From: an uncultured bacterium
GTDB lineage: Bacteria > Cyanobacteriota > Vampirovibrionia > Gastranaerophilales > Gastranaerophilaceae
Assembly: GCA_900553205.1 (NCBI GenBank)
Contig: USCK01000086.1
Span: 1-7,658 of the forward strand
Reading direction: 5' to 3'
Length of the DNA: 7,658 bases
Under the pieces are notes generated by a model. That model did not search any database. It saw only the letters and a program-made list of their open reading frames with translations, and had not been told where the DNA came from. The position numbers were made by a program, and so were the translations under genes. Each line of letters opens with the position of its first letter. Within the stretch, counting starts at the first letter, position 1. Positions 1 through 6,899 of the stretch are shown here, piece by piece.

Positions 1-697
1 CTTTTGTATTTCTTATTTTTAAATCTGATACTATAGACGCACTGGCTTGTTTTTCTTCTACTTGTTTCAAGAAGTCCATAATGTCAACATTCTTTGGAGC
101 AGTAAAAACTATATCATCACACAAAACAGAAAAATCATAATCTATATGCTTAATTCCGTTTATCAAGATTTTACCATTGGTTGAGAGTTTTAGGTGTTTA
201 TTAGGTTTAAAGTCAGATATCAATAGTTCTGAACCTGTAAACACATAATCTTTACCGTTAAAATCTTGTATTGTGTTTGTATATTTCTTTAATCTGATTT
301 TTGCAATAGAGTTCAACTTATTCACAGGCTTCAAATATTGAAGAACTTCTGGTTCTCCCTTTTTATTGAGTTTTAATTGTGACTCTACATTATCAATTCT
401 TACATCTTTAATCTTTATTTCATTTTTGATTAACGGCAATAAAGCTATTTTTAGTTTTACACCGGTCAAAGATGCCAAATGTTCGTTTTGATTATATTTT
501 AAAGTTATAGATGGGGACTTTATAATAATAGAAGGACCAACCTTCAAAACTAATTTTGAAGTATCAAGATTTAGCCCGTACTGTTCTGCAACCTGTTCTT
601 TTACAAGAGGTATAAATTTATTGGCGTTGAATGGAATGAAACACAGAGTTATTCCTGCACAAAGTAATAAACAAACCCCAATCAAAATCTTTTTCAT
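1..697 (-). CDS. AsmA-like envelope protein, N-terminal part (partial, runs off left edge)
   Basis: The frame stays open from an ATG at 697 to the left edge, giving 232 codons with no stop. Residues 1-23 (a KK pair, then a leucine/isoleucine/cysteine-rich stretch ending in IPFNANKF) look like a signal anchor. What follows matches the AsmA N-terminal pattern: an F-N-x-N-K-F-I-P-x-V start, an amphipathic helix, then beta-strand repeats with a hydrophobic LLPLIKNEIKIKDVRIDN segment at about 86-103. AsmA-family proteins span the periplasm from an inner-membrane anchor and are linked to outer-membrane assembly and lipid transport. That role is family knowledge; only the N-terminal similarity is visible here. 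Family members usually run well beyond 232 residues, so most of the gene probably lies outside the window. The ribosome-binding site is weak (AGGG, about 12 nt upstream). It lies downstream of the binding-protein gene on the same strand, with a 67-nt gap that contains a possible promoter of its own. Confidence is good for the AsmA-like call and low for any specific function. Confidence 0.72.
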   Translation of the reverse strand, partial: MKKILIGVCLLLCAGITLCFIPFNANKFIPLVKEQVAEQYGLNLDTSKLVLKVGPSIIIKSPSITLKYNQNEHLASLTGVKLKIALLPLIKNEIKIKDVRIDNVESQLKLNKKGEPEVLQYLKPVNKLNSIAKIRLKKYTNTIQDFNGKDYVFTGSELLISDFKPNKHLKLSTNGKILINGIKHIDYDFSVLCDDIVFTAPKNVDIMDFLKQVEEKQASASIVSDLKIRNTK

Positions 698-735
698 ATA
701 TACAAAACCCTAATAAAAAACTACTCTCTATAAAC

Positions 736-763
736 ATTTTAGTAAATAAATAATAATACTCAA
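736..763 (-). promoter_or_regulatory. Possible sigma70-type promoter for the AsmA-like gene
   Basis: Read on the minus strand, TTGAGT (758-763) and TAAAAT (736-741) are separated by 16 nt, a fair match to -35/-10 consensus. It starts just after the stop codon of the upstream binding-protein gene and would give a leader of about 30 nt before the ATG at 697. In DNA this AT-rich such matches arise by chance, so the call is tentative. No terminator-like hairpin was seen in this gap (698-764), so read-through from the upstream gene is also possible. Confidence 0.35.
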
Positions 764-764
764 G

Positions 765-1559
765 TTAATTCAATTTCCATTTTCTTTTCAAAGAAGTCAG
801 AGTACCGTCATTTACCATATTAGAAATATTCATATCTATTAATTTTAACAAGTTTTTGGTATCATCACCTTTTCTAACCCCAATAGCATAAAGCTCTCTT
901 GTATATCTTTTTGGTAAAAGTTTTACAGAAGGGTCTGTCAGGGCATAATTTCTAAGAATTGTATCATCTGATGTAATACCTTGGATAGTACCTGCTTTTA
1001 ATGCTCTATAAGCGTCATGATATGTTTTATAGCCATATACATTAACAGAAGGTATTAACATTCTTATATTTTTTTCTGCTGTTGAACCATACAAAACACC
1101 AACATTTTTATTATCTAAATCTGCAAGGTTCTTAATCGGACTACCGGCTCTAACCAAAAGCGCTTGTCCTGCAACAAAATAAGGCTTAGAGAAATTAATT
1201 ATTGCCCTGCGTTCAGGCGAGGTTGTCATAGTTGCAACAACCATATCAACTTTTTCCACATTCAAGAAATATAAGCGATTAGAAGGTGTAACTTGTACAA
1301 ATTCGACTTTTGAAGGGTCATGAAAAATATCTTTTGCAATATATCGAGCAATTTCGACATCAAAACCTACATTTTTACCGTTTTCAAGATAACCGAAAGG
1401 TCTTGTATCAGTTTTTACCCCAACAATAATATAGCCACGATTTTTTATAGTTTTTAATAAATCCTGACTGACAGAATTTGCCTTGTCCAGTTTATAATCA
1501 ACTGCGTAAACAATAGCAAGAACAATAGATATTAAAATAAGCCAAAATTTATCGCTCAT
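765..1559 (-). CDS. Amino-acid-type ABC transporter substrate-binding protein (family 3, PBP2 fold)
   Basis: The 264-residue product is a periplasmic ligand-binding protein of the SBP_bac_3 family, which delivers amino acids or similar polar solutes to an ABC importer. Residues 5-19 form a hydrophobic N-terminal segment. V17-Y18-A19 could be a signal peptidase I site, and there is no lipobox cysteine, so a soluble periplasmic protein or an uncleaved anchor are both possible. Lobe 1 starts at about 42 with GYIIVGVKTDTRPFGY, then GFDVEIARYIA (65-75). The signature T-S-P-E-R-R...NFSKPY lies at 113-127, where R117 aligns with the arginine that binds the ligand alpha-carboxylate. Lobe 2 has VGVLYGSTAE (153-162) and an acidic T-S-D-D (197-200) that normally binds the ligand amino group. 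Length and order are full for the family. No permease or ATPase gene is adjacent, so the partner must be encoded elsewhere. The ATG at 1559 has no Shine-Dalgarno. The exact ligand cannot be told from sequence. Confidence 0.88.
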   Translation of the reverse strand: MSDKFWLILISIVLAIVYAVDYKLDKANSVSQDLLKTIKNRGYIIVGVKTDTRPFGYLENGKNVGFDVEIARYIAKDIFHDPSKVEFVQVTPSNRLYFLNVEKVDMVVATMTTSPERRAIINFSKPYFVAGQALLVRAGSPIKNLADLDNKNVGVLYGSTAEKNIRMLIPSVNVYGYKTYHDAYRALKAGTIQGITSDDTILRNYALTDPSVKLLPKRYTRELYAIGVRKGDDTKNLLKLIDMNISNMVNDGTLTSLKRKWKLN

Positions 1560-1566
1560 ACGGTAT

Positions 1567-1595
1567 ATTAAATAATGAATATGCTATTTTGTAAA
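1567..1595 (-). promoter_or_regulatory. Probable sigma70-type promoter of the binding-protein gene
   Basis: On the minus strand, TTTACA (1590-1595) and TTTAAT (1567-1572) are separated by exactly 17 nt. Each matches 5 of 6 consensus bases, making this the best promoter-like pair I found by eye. Only 7 nt (ATACCGT) separate the -10 box from the ATG at 1559, so transcription would begin at or within a base or two of the start codon. The whole divergent gap 1560-1633 must also hold the promoter for the plus-strand operon. The best candidate there is an extended -10 (TG at 1605-1606 followed by TATTCT at 1608-1613), which is weak. Confidence 0.5.
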
Positions 1596-1621
1596 TACAT
1601 TTTGTGATATTCTTTTATAGA

Positions 1622-1626
1622 AAGGA
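1622..1626 (+). promoter_or_regulatory. Shine-Dalgarno AAGGA that sets the start of the C_GCAxxG_C_C gene at 1634
   Basis: AAGGA lies 7 nt before the ATG at 1634, an ideal spacing. It lies inside the extra residues that would be added if a GTG at 1604 were used instead. The ATG also begins the part that resembles the protein family (MNALEYYKLGYSCSES). The longer GTG form is therefore rejected. Confidence 0.75.
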
Positions 1627-1633
1627 TATTTGT

Positions 1634-2032
1634 ATGAACGCATTAGAATATTATAAATTGGGATACTCATGCTCTGAAAGCATTGTTAAAGAAGCTATTG
1701 ATTTAGGCATTTGTGATGAAAGTATTTTACCTATCGCAACCTCTTTTTCAGGTGGAATAGGTTCAGGTTGTTTATGTGGTGCTGTTTCAGGTTCCGAAAT
1801 CGTAATCGGACTAATCTTCGGCAAAAACAACAAATTCGGCAACGAACCAATCGCAAGAGCCAAAGCTACTGAATTTATCCAAAGATTTAAAGAAAAATAT
1901 CCTGCAACATGTTGCAGAGTTCTCTCAAAAGGTTTTGAGTTTCAATCTTTAGAAAGAAAGCAACATTGTATGGAAATTGTTTCCTTTTGTTCAGAATTAT
2001 TGAAAGAAGCTATACAATATGAACGAGTATAA
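1634..2032 (+). CDS. C_GCAxxG_C_C family putative redox-active protein
   Basis: A small cytosolic-looking protein of 132 residues, with no signal or membrane segment. Eight cysteines are present: C13, C27, C46, C48, C93, C94, C112 and C119. The central glycine-rich core FSGGIGSGCLCGAVSGSEIV (38-57), followed by an IGLIFG turn, is the hallmark of the C_GCAxxG_C_C family. Its members have conserved cysteines proposed to be redox-active or metal-binding, but no reaction is established. The N-terminal A-x-x-Y-Y-x-x-G-Y-S-C-S-E-S helix (3-16) and the C-terminal HCMEIVSFCSELL segment (111-123) also fit. The start at ATG 1634 is preferred over a GTG at 1604 because of AAGGA 7 nt upstream. It is the first gene of a three-gene plus-strand unit and its last 14 nt overlap the next reading frame, which suggests translational coupling. 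Members often sit beside oxidoreductases; here the partners are a formyltransferase and a TIM barrel enzyme. The family call is firm, the function is open. Confidence 0.82.
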   Translation: MNALEYYKLGYSCSESIVKEAIDLGICDESILPIATSFSGGIGSGCLCGAVSGSEIVIGLIFGKNNKFGNEPIARAKATEFIQRFKEKYPATCCRVLSKGFEFQSLERKQHCMEIVSFCSELLKEAIQYERV

Positions 2033-2951
2033 AAAACGAATATTATTTGTGGGCATACCTGATATGGCATTTATTTGTCTTGAAGCATGTTTTCAAGAAC
2101 ATATAAATATTGTCGGTGTTATGGGACCTAAACCTACACATCACATGTATTCTGCGTTTAAAGATTTCGTAAAAAATAAAGGGCTTAATTTTATTGAATA
2201 CACAGACCTCAAAGCTCCAGATTTCTTACAAAAAATTAAAGACCTGAATATTGATTTGGGTGTTGTATGTTCTTTTAATTATAAAATTCCGGAAGAACTT
2301 TTAAACAGCGTAAAAGACGGATTTATAAACCTTCACCCGTCACTGTTGCCTGAATACAGAGGCGCAAACCCATATTCAAGGGTTATTTTGAATAAAGAAA
2401 AAGTAACAGGTGTAACCTTGCACCACATGAACAACGAATTTGATAGGGGCGATATCATTCTGCAGCTCACCTGCCCTATTGAAGAATATGAAACTATGGG
2501 TTCATTATTTAACAAAACAAATGAGATGTGCGTAGAAATGCTTATCGCAACTCTAAAGGAATATGAAGTCAGACAATTACCTGCAATTCCTCAAAAACAA
2601 GGGGATTTTATAACTGCAGATACAATAACGGATAAAGAAACTTTTATTAATTATAACAATTCGGCAGAAGATATTGAAAGACAAGTAAGAGCATTAAATC
2701 CATTCATACTTGCGACAACATTTTTCAGACATACTTCTGTCAGAATTATGAAGGTTGAAGTTGTAAAAAAACATTACACGGATAATATTCCGAACGGAAC
2801 AATCGTAAAGATTAAAGATAATAATGTTATTGTGAAAACAGGTAGAGATTGTATTGCAATAAAGGTTCTACAATTCGGAAGTTATTTTGCAGGTGATTCT
2901 GCAGATTTTATAAAACATATAAACCCAAAAGAAGGAGAAAGATTTTACTAA
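2019..2951 (+). CDS. Formyltransferase of the Fmt/ArnA family (methionyl-tRNA formyltransferase-like)
   Basis: The 310-residue product has the two-domain layout of methionyl-tRNA formyltransferase. The N-terminal formyl-transferase fold spans about 6-185 and the Fmt-type C-terminal domain about 205-310. The catalytic triad is visible: N104 and H106 in FINLHPSLLPEYRG (102-115), and D142 in FDRGDI (141-146). These enzymes move a formyl group from 10-formyltetrahydrofolate to an amine. The C-terminal stretch SAEDIERQVRALNPF (215-229) closely follows Fmt. Two features argue against a housekeeping Fmt. The usual GTPDFA at the start of the fold is GIPDMA (12-17). The basic KGRGxK-type loop that Fmt uses for tRNA is replaced by GPKPTHHMYSAFKDF (36-50). 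A small-molecule or sugar-amine acceptor is therefore plausible, as in ArnA-like enzymes, but this is inference. The ATG at 2019 lies inside the previous gene, 9 nt after a purine-rich GAAAGAAG. The stop overlaps the next start as TAATG. Confidence 0.82.
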   Translation: MNEYKKRILFVGIPDMAFICLEACFQEHINIVGVMGPKPTHHMYSAFKDFVKNKGLNFIEYTDLKAPDFLQKIKDLNIDLGVVCSFNYKIPEELLNSVKDGFINLHPSLLPEYRGANPYSRVILNKEKVTGVTLHHMNNEFDRGDIILQLTCPIEEYETMGSLFNKTNEMCVEMLIATLKEYEVRQLPAIPQKQGDFITADTITDKETFINYNNSAEDIERQVRALNPFILATTFFRHTSVRIMKVEVVKKHYTDNIPNGTIVKIKDNNVIVKTGRDCIAIKVLQFGSYFAGDSADFIKHINPKEGERFY

Positions 2952-3772
2952 TGGAAAAACTAAACTTTTTAACAGCTGGCATGCCAATAAAAACAGCAGG
3001 GAAAGGCTATGAAAGAGCTTTTGAGATTCTTAACGATATGACTCTTGACGGGTTAGAGCTTGAATTCGTTAGAGGTGTTAGAATAAGTGATGTCAGTAAA
3101 CAAGCAGTAAAAAAGAGTACATTAGTAAAAACTATCCATGCTCCGTTTTATATAAACTTGAACGCAAGAGAAGAAGAAAAGATTGAAGCCAGTATTCAAA
3201 GAATTGTAGAAACTGCTGAAATAGCAGATGAGGTTGGAGCATTTTCGATAACTTACCATGCAGGTTTTTATCTTGGTATGGATAAAGAAAAAGTTTATCA
3301 AACTATTAGAAATCAAACACAAAAAATAACAGATATATTATCAAATAAAAATGTAAAAGTTTGGATTAGACCTGAAACAACAGGCAAAGCTAGCCAATGG
3401 GGCGATTTAGATGAAATAATCAGACTTTCAAAAGAGTTTGAGTATGTGCTTCCTTGTGTAGATTTCTCACACCTGCATGCAAGATATAATGGCATTTATA
3501 ATACTTATGATGAATTCGCAAAGATTTTTGAAACAATAGAAAAAGAACTTTCTGACAAAAAACCTTTAGAAAACTTTCACGCACACATGGCAGGTATTGA
3601 ATATACTGCTAAAGGCGAAAAACAACATCTAAACTTTGAAGAAGCAGATTTTAACTACAAAGATTTGCTAAAAGCCTTTAAAGCATTTGATGTAAAAGGC
3701 GCTATTGTTTGCGAAAGCCCAAATATCGAAGGCGATGCAAAACTTCTTAGCGATTATTACAAATCATTATAG
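2951..3772 (+). CDS. Endonuclease IV-like TIM barrel protein (AP endonuclease family 2 / sugar isomerase-like fold)
   Basis: The 273-residue product has the ordered metal-site motifs of the endonuclease IV (Nfo) fold. H63 lies in IHAPFYINL, H103 in TYHAG, E142 in RPETTGKASQWG, D171 and H174 in VDFSHLHAR, H210/H212 in FHAHMAGIEY, H226 in KGEKQH, and E255 in CESP. Classical Nfo cleaves DNA at abasic sites with three zinc ions. The version here, with PETTGK, DFSHLHAR, GIEYTxKGEKxH and ESPN, resembles the short archaeal/bacterial subgroup often annotated as deoxyribonuclease IV, whose biochemistry is less clear. The Nfo aspartate two residues before the last histidine (DRH) is lysine here (K224), so the third metal site may differ. 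A sugar-phosphate isomerase/epimerase role is the main alternative. The ATG at 2951 shares one base with the upstream stop. AAGGAG at 2932-2937 lies 13 nt upstream, which is long spacing but usable in coupling. Its stop overlaps the convergent permease gene. Confidence 0.78.
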   Translation: MEKLNFLTAGMPIKTAGKGYERAFEILNDMTLDGLELEFVRGVRISDVSKQAVKKSTLVKTIHAPFYINLNAREEEKIEASIQRIVETAEIADEVGAFSITYHAGFYLGMDKEKVYQTIRNQTQKITDILSNKNVKVWIRPETTGKASQWGDLDEIIRLSKEFEYVLPCVDFSHLHARYNGIYNTYDEFAKIFETIEKELSDKKPLENFHAHMAGIEYTAKGEKQHLNFEEADFNYKDLLKAFKAFDVKGAIVCESPNIEGDAKLLSDYYKSL

Positions 3773-5335
3773 AACAATATCTTCAGGTTCTGAAAGAACT
3801 ACATCAGCACCCTTTTGTTCTTCCAACCGTTTTGCTCTATAGCTGTAACCTGCATATATTGCAAGACCAATCAATAACCATACCAAGAAGTATAGCGATG
3901 ATTCTGATTTTGCTGAGAATTTACAATACATCAAAAGCCCACATGTAACAATACCGAGTATTGGGAACCAAGGACAGAATGGAACTTTAAACGGTCTTTC
4001 TCTGTTTGGTTCTGTTTTTCTAAGGATTAAAACAGCCAAACATATAATAATGAAAGATGTAAATGTACCAAAGTTACATAATTCTGCAGAAATATTCAAA
4101 TCCATAAATAAAGCACATACAATAACTACCAAGCCTGATAACCAAGTTAAAATATGTGGGGTTTTGTATTTTTTATGAATAGCTACAAGTGATTTTGGAA
4201 TAAACGAATCTCTGCTCATCGCAAACAAAATTCTTGTAGTTCCAAGTTGATAAATCAAAAGTACAGAGGTCAAAGCACACAATGCACCGACAGAAATCAG
4301 ACCTGCATACCAATCTTTACCTATAGCTCTCATAGCATGAGCAAGTGGCGCTTGAGTATCAACCATATTGAAAGGTATTACCCCTGTCAAAACCAATGCT
4401 ACAAGAACATATAACAAAGTACATAAAACCAATGTACCCATAATTGCTATTGGTAAATCTCTTTGAGGATTCTTTGTTTCTTCTGCTGCAGTTGATATAG
4501 CATCAAAACCGATATACGCAAAGAATATAACGAAAGCCCCCATAAACACACCATCAAAACCGTTTGGCATAAATGGTGTCCAGTTTTCAGGTTTTACATA
4601 GAATGCACCTACTACAATGAAAGATAAAATAATAAACATATTTACACCAACCATTATACTTGCAAACTTTGTAGATTCTTTAATCCCTCTGATTAATAAA
4701 ATTGTCAAAAGTAAAACAATCAATATTGCAGGAAGGTTAATTGCAATCGGGATATCAATAAACGGAAGATGTAGAAACGGCATTTTATCATGTACATTCC
4801 AACCGTATTTCTCACACATAGAATACATTGTTCTATAATCATTTCTAAGCCACAATGGAGAATTAACTATAAATGACGGCAATACAGCTTTAAAGCCTTT
4901 CAGTAATTGTACAAAATATCCTGTCCAAGCACTTGCAACTGTAATGTTACCGATAGCATATTCAAGCATCAATATCCAGCCGACCATCCAAGCCATAAAC
5001 TCACCCATTGTTGCGTATGTATAAGTATAAGCACTACCTGCAACAGGCATCATTGCTGCAATTTCTGAATATGACAAGGCAGAAAAAAGACTCGCAACGG
5101 CAGCCAAAGCCATTGAAATTATAACGGCAGGACCAGCTCCTAATCCGTCGGAAGTATTTTGAATTGCACTACCGATAATCGTAAATATACCTGTACCTAC
5201 AACAGCACCTATCCCGATTACTATTAAATCAAAAACATTCAGTGTTTTTTTTAGTTCAGATTTATTACCTGCATCAATTAATTCGTCAGGGGTTTTGCAT
5301 TTTAATAAATTACTTAGTAACGAGTTCTTTTTCAT
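3767..5335 (-). CDS. APC-superfamily amino acid permease (CAT/YfnA-like), second of a tandem pair
   Basis: A 522-residue inner-membrane transporter of the amino acid-polyamine-organocation family, probably a proton-coupled importer of amino acids. About 12 membrane segments can be drawn between residues 33 and 500. The unwound helix 1 motif GIGAVVGTGIF (41-51), the helix 2 region with SYSEIAAMMPVAGSAYTY (88-105), and the helix 6 to loop motif FFAYIGFDAISTAAEETKNPQRDLP (271-295) are characteristic of the cationic-amino-acid-type (CAT) branch, which includes bacterial YfnA/ApcT proteins. LILRKTEPNRERPFKVP (436-452) near the C-terminus is also typical. Between helices 3 and 4 there is a long hydrophilic loop at about 155-198, predicted periplasmic. 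The ATG at 5335 lies 26 nt inside the upstream permease gene, which implies coupled translation. The stop overlaps the convergent TIM barrel gene by 6 nt. The substrate cannot be assigned; the CAT branch covers cationic and neutral amino acids. Confidence 0.9.
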   Translation of the reverse strand: MKKNSLLSNLLKCKTPDELIDAGNKSELKKTLNVFDLIVIGIGAVVGTGIFTIIGSAIQNTSDGLGAGPAVIISMALAAVASLFSALSYSEIAAMMPVAGSAYTYTYATMGEFMAWMVGWILMLEYAIGNITVASAWTGYFVQLLKGFKAVLPSFIVNSPLWLRNDYRTMYSMCEKYGWNVHDKMPFLHLPFIDIPIAINLPAILIVLLLTILLIRGIKESTKFASIMVGVNMFIILSFIVVGAFYVKPENWTPFMPNGFDGVFMGAFVIFFAYIGFDAISTAAEETKNPQRDLPIAIMGTLVLCTLLYVLVALVLTGVIPFNMVDTQAPLAHAMRAIGKDWYAGLISVGALCALTSVLLIYQLGTTRILFAMSRDSFIPKSLVAIHKKYKTPHILTWLSGLVVIVCALFMDLNISAELCNFGTFTSFIIICLAVLILRKTEPNRERPFKVPFCPWFPILGIVTCGLLMYCKFSAKSESSLYFLVWLLIGLAIYAGYSYRAKRLEEQKGADVVLSEPEDIVL

Positions 5336-6896
5336 CTTTTTCTGTACTTATTCTATTCATTTCAATTTTTCTGTTTTTAACATAACCATATTGAAGATAA
5401 ATTCCAATACCAATTAATAACCAAACAGGAAACATTAGGGCTGAAGAAGTCAATGATTTCATAGAATAAATCATTAAGCCGCCACAACACAAAATTCCTA
5501 ACATTGGGAATAATGGTGAACAAGGAACCTTAAAAGGTCTTGGTCTGTCAGGATCTATTTTTCTCAATATTAAAACTGCAACACAAACAATAATGAATGA
5601 TGTGAATGTACCAAAATTACATAATTGCGCTGCAACATCTAAATCTAATGTCATTGTTCCGATTATACAAACCAAACCGACTAATAAAGTCAAAACATGT
5701 GGTGTTTTATATTTTGGATGTAATTTTTGGAAAATTGTAGGTAAGAAATTATCTCTGCTCATTGCATACAAAATTCTTGTTGCTGCAAGTTGTAAGACTA
5801 GTAATACCGAAGTTAAACCAGCTAAAGAGCCTATAGAAATCAAACCGGCAGCCCAGTTTTGATACATACACATTACATACGCCATAGGCGCTTTTAAGAA
5901 CCCAGGGTCAATATTAGGTTGAGAAGTACAATACATGCCTGTCAAAACCAAAGCAACAGAAACATATACAACTGTTGTAGCAATTAAAGAACCGATTATA
6001 CCGATAGGCAAATCTTTTTGAGGGTTCTTACATTCTTCTGCGGCTGTAGCCAAAGCATCAAAACCGATATATGCAAAGAAAATAATAAATGCGCCCATAA
6101 AGATTCCACTAAATCCGTTTGGTGCAAATGGAACCCAGTTTGCAGGTTTTACATAAAAAGCACCAACCAAAACAAACAATGCGATAACTGCTAATTTTAC
6201 AACTACCATAACAGTTGCCATTTTAGTTGAATCTTTTGTACCTTTTATTAATATACTTGTAATAATCGCAACAATTATCATTGCAGGAAGATTGATAGCA
6301 AAAGGTATTCCACAAATATGAGGAATAGAAGATGCAGAAAGTCCTGCAGCCTTTAGTTGAATAACTGCATTTTTATAATCACTAATTAACCAAACAGGAG
6401 GGTTGACCAACCAATTTGGAAGATATGCAGAAAAACCTTTAACAAATTGCATAAAGTGATTAGACCAAGCACAAGCAACTGCAACATAACCGATTGCATA
6501 TTCCAGCATTAATACCCAACCTACCATCCATGCTGCAAACTCTCCTAAAGTTGCAAAGGTATATGTATAAGCACCACCTGCGACAGGAATCATTGTTGCA
6601 AATTCGCTGTAGCATAATGCAGAAAATATACAAGCAAAAGTAGCAATAATCATAGAAACAACAAGTCCCGGACCAGCACCTAAACTTTCATTACCACCTG
6701 CGGCAGCAATACCGACAACAGCAAAAATACCTGAACCGATAATAGCACCGATACCCAAAATAATTAGGTCTAATGCTCCCAATGTTTTTTCTAATCCGGC
6801 TTTGTTAGCCTCTTGTAACATTTCATCGGGATTTTTTCTTGTTAAAATTTTTCTAAAAAAGTGGTTAAATAAACCTGTGTTTTGTTTTTCTGTCAT
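5310..6896 (-). CDS. APC-superfamily amino acid permease (CAT/YfnA-like), first of a tandem pair
   Basis: A 528-residue paralogue of the following gene, similar along its whole length, with near-identical signatures: GIGAIIGSGIFAVVG (48-62), SEFATMIPVAGGAYTYTFATLGEF (97-120), FFAYIGFDALATAAEECKNPQKDLP (273-297) and LILRKIDPDRPRPFKVP (442-458). The usual 12-helix APC layout can be followed. The periplasmic loop between helices 3 and 4 (about 160-198) differs most from the paralogue (here WLVNPPVWLISDYKNAVIQL), and the loop after helix 7 (320-337) is longer. The charged tail (505-528) is rich in K and E and ends in the region shared with the next gene's start. The ATG at 6896 follows the glyQ stop by only 3 nt and is preceded by AAGGT with a 10-nt spacer, so it probably shares the glyQ transcript. 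Different loops with a common core suggest that the two copies differ in substrate or affinity, which is inference. Confidence 0.9.
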   Translation of the reverse strand: MTEKQNTGLFNHFFRKILTRKNPDEMLQEANKAGLEKTLGALDLIILGIGAIIGSGIFAVVGIAAAGGNESLGAGPGLVVSMIIATFACIFSALCYSEFATMIPVAGGAYTYTFATLGEFAAWMVGWVLMLEYAIGYVAVACAWSNHFMQFVKGFSAYLPNWLVNPPVWLISDYKNAVIQLKAAGLSASSIPHICGIPFAINLPAMIIVAIITSILIKGTKDSTKMATVMVVVKLAVIALFVLVGAFYVKPANWVPFAPNGFSGIFMGAFIIFFAYIGFDALATAAEECKNPQKDLPIGIIGSLIATTVVYVSVALVLTGMYCTSQPNIDPGFLKAPMAYVMCMYQNWAAGLISIGSLAGLTSVLLVLQLAATRILYAMSRDNFLPTIFQKLHPKYKTPHVLTLLVGLVCIIGTMTLDLDVAAQLCNFGTFTSFIIVCVAVLILRKIDPDRPRPFKVPCSPLFPMLGILCCGGLMIYSMKSLTSSALMFPVWLLIGIGIYLQYGYVKNRKIEMNRISTEKDEKELVTK

Positions 6897-6899
6897 AAT

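Noticed and set aside
1604..1633. Upstream GTG start that would add 10 residues to the C_GCAxxG_C_C protein
   Set aside because: The ATG at 1634 has AAGGA at ideal spacing inside this stretch, and family similarity begins at the ATG.
3791..3805. Small inverted repeat (GTTCT-GAA-AGAAC) near the convergent gene ends
   Set aside because: The stem is about 5 bp with a 3-nt loop and no T-tract on either strand. It lies inside the permease coding tail, so it is too weak to call a terminator.
4617..4838. Plus-strand open frame of 73 codons opposite the second permease
   Set aside because: It is fully antisense to a clear membrane protein, has no ribosome-binding site and no recognisable family. 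It is best explained as a shadow of the coding strand.
5593..5862. Plus-strand open frame of 89 codons opposite the first permease
   Set aside because: It is antisense to a well-conserved coding region, with composition expected from reversed membrane-protein codons and no supporting start signal.
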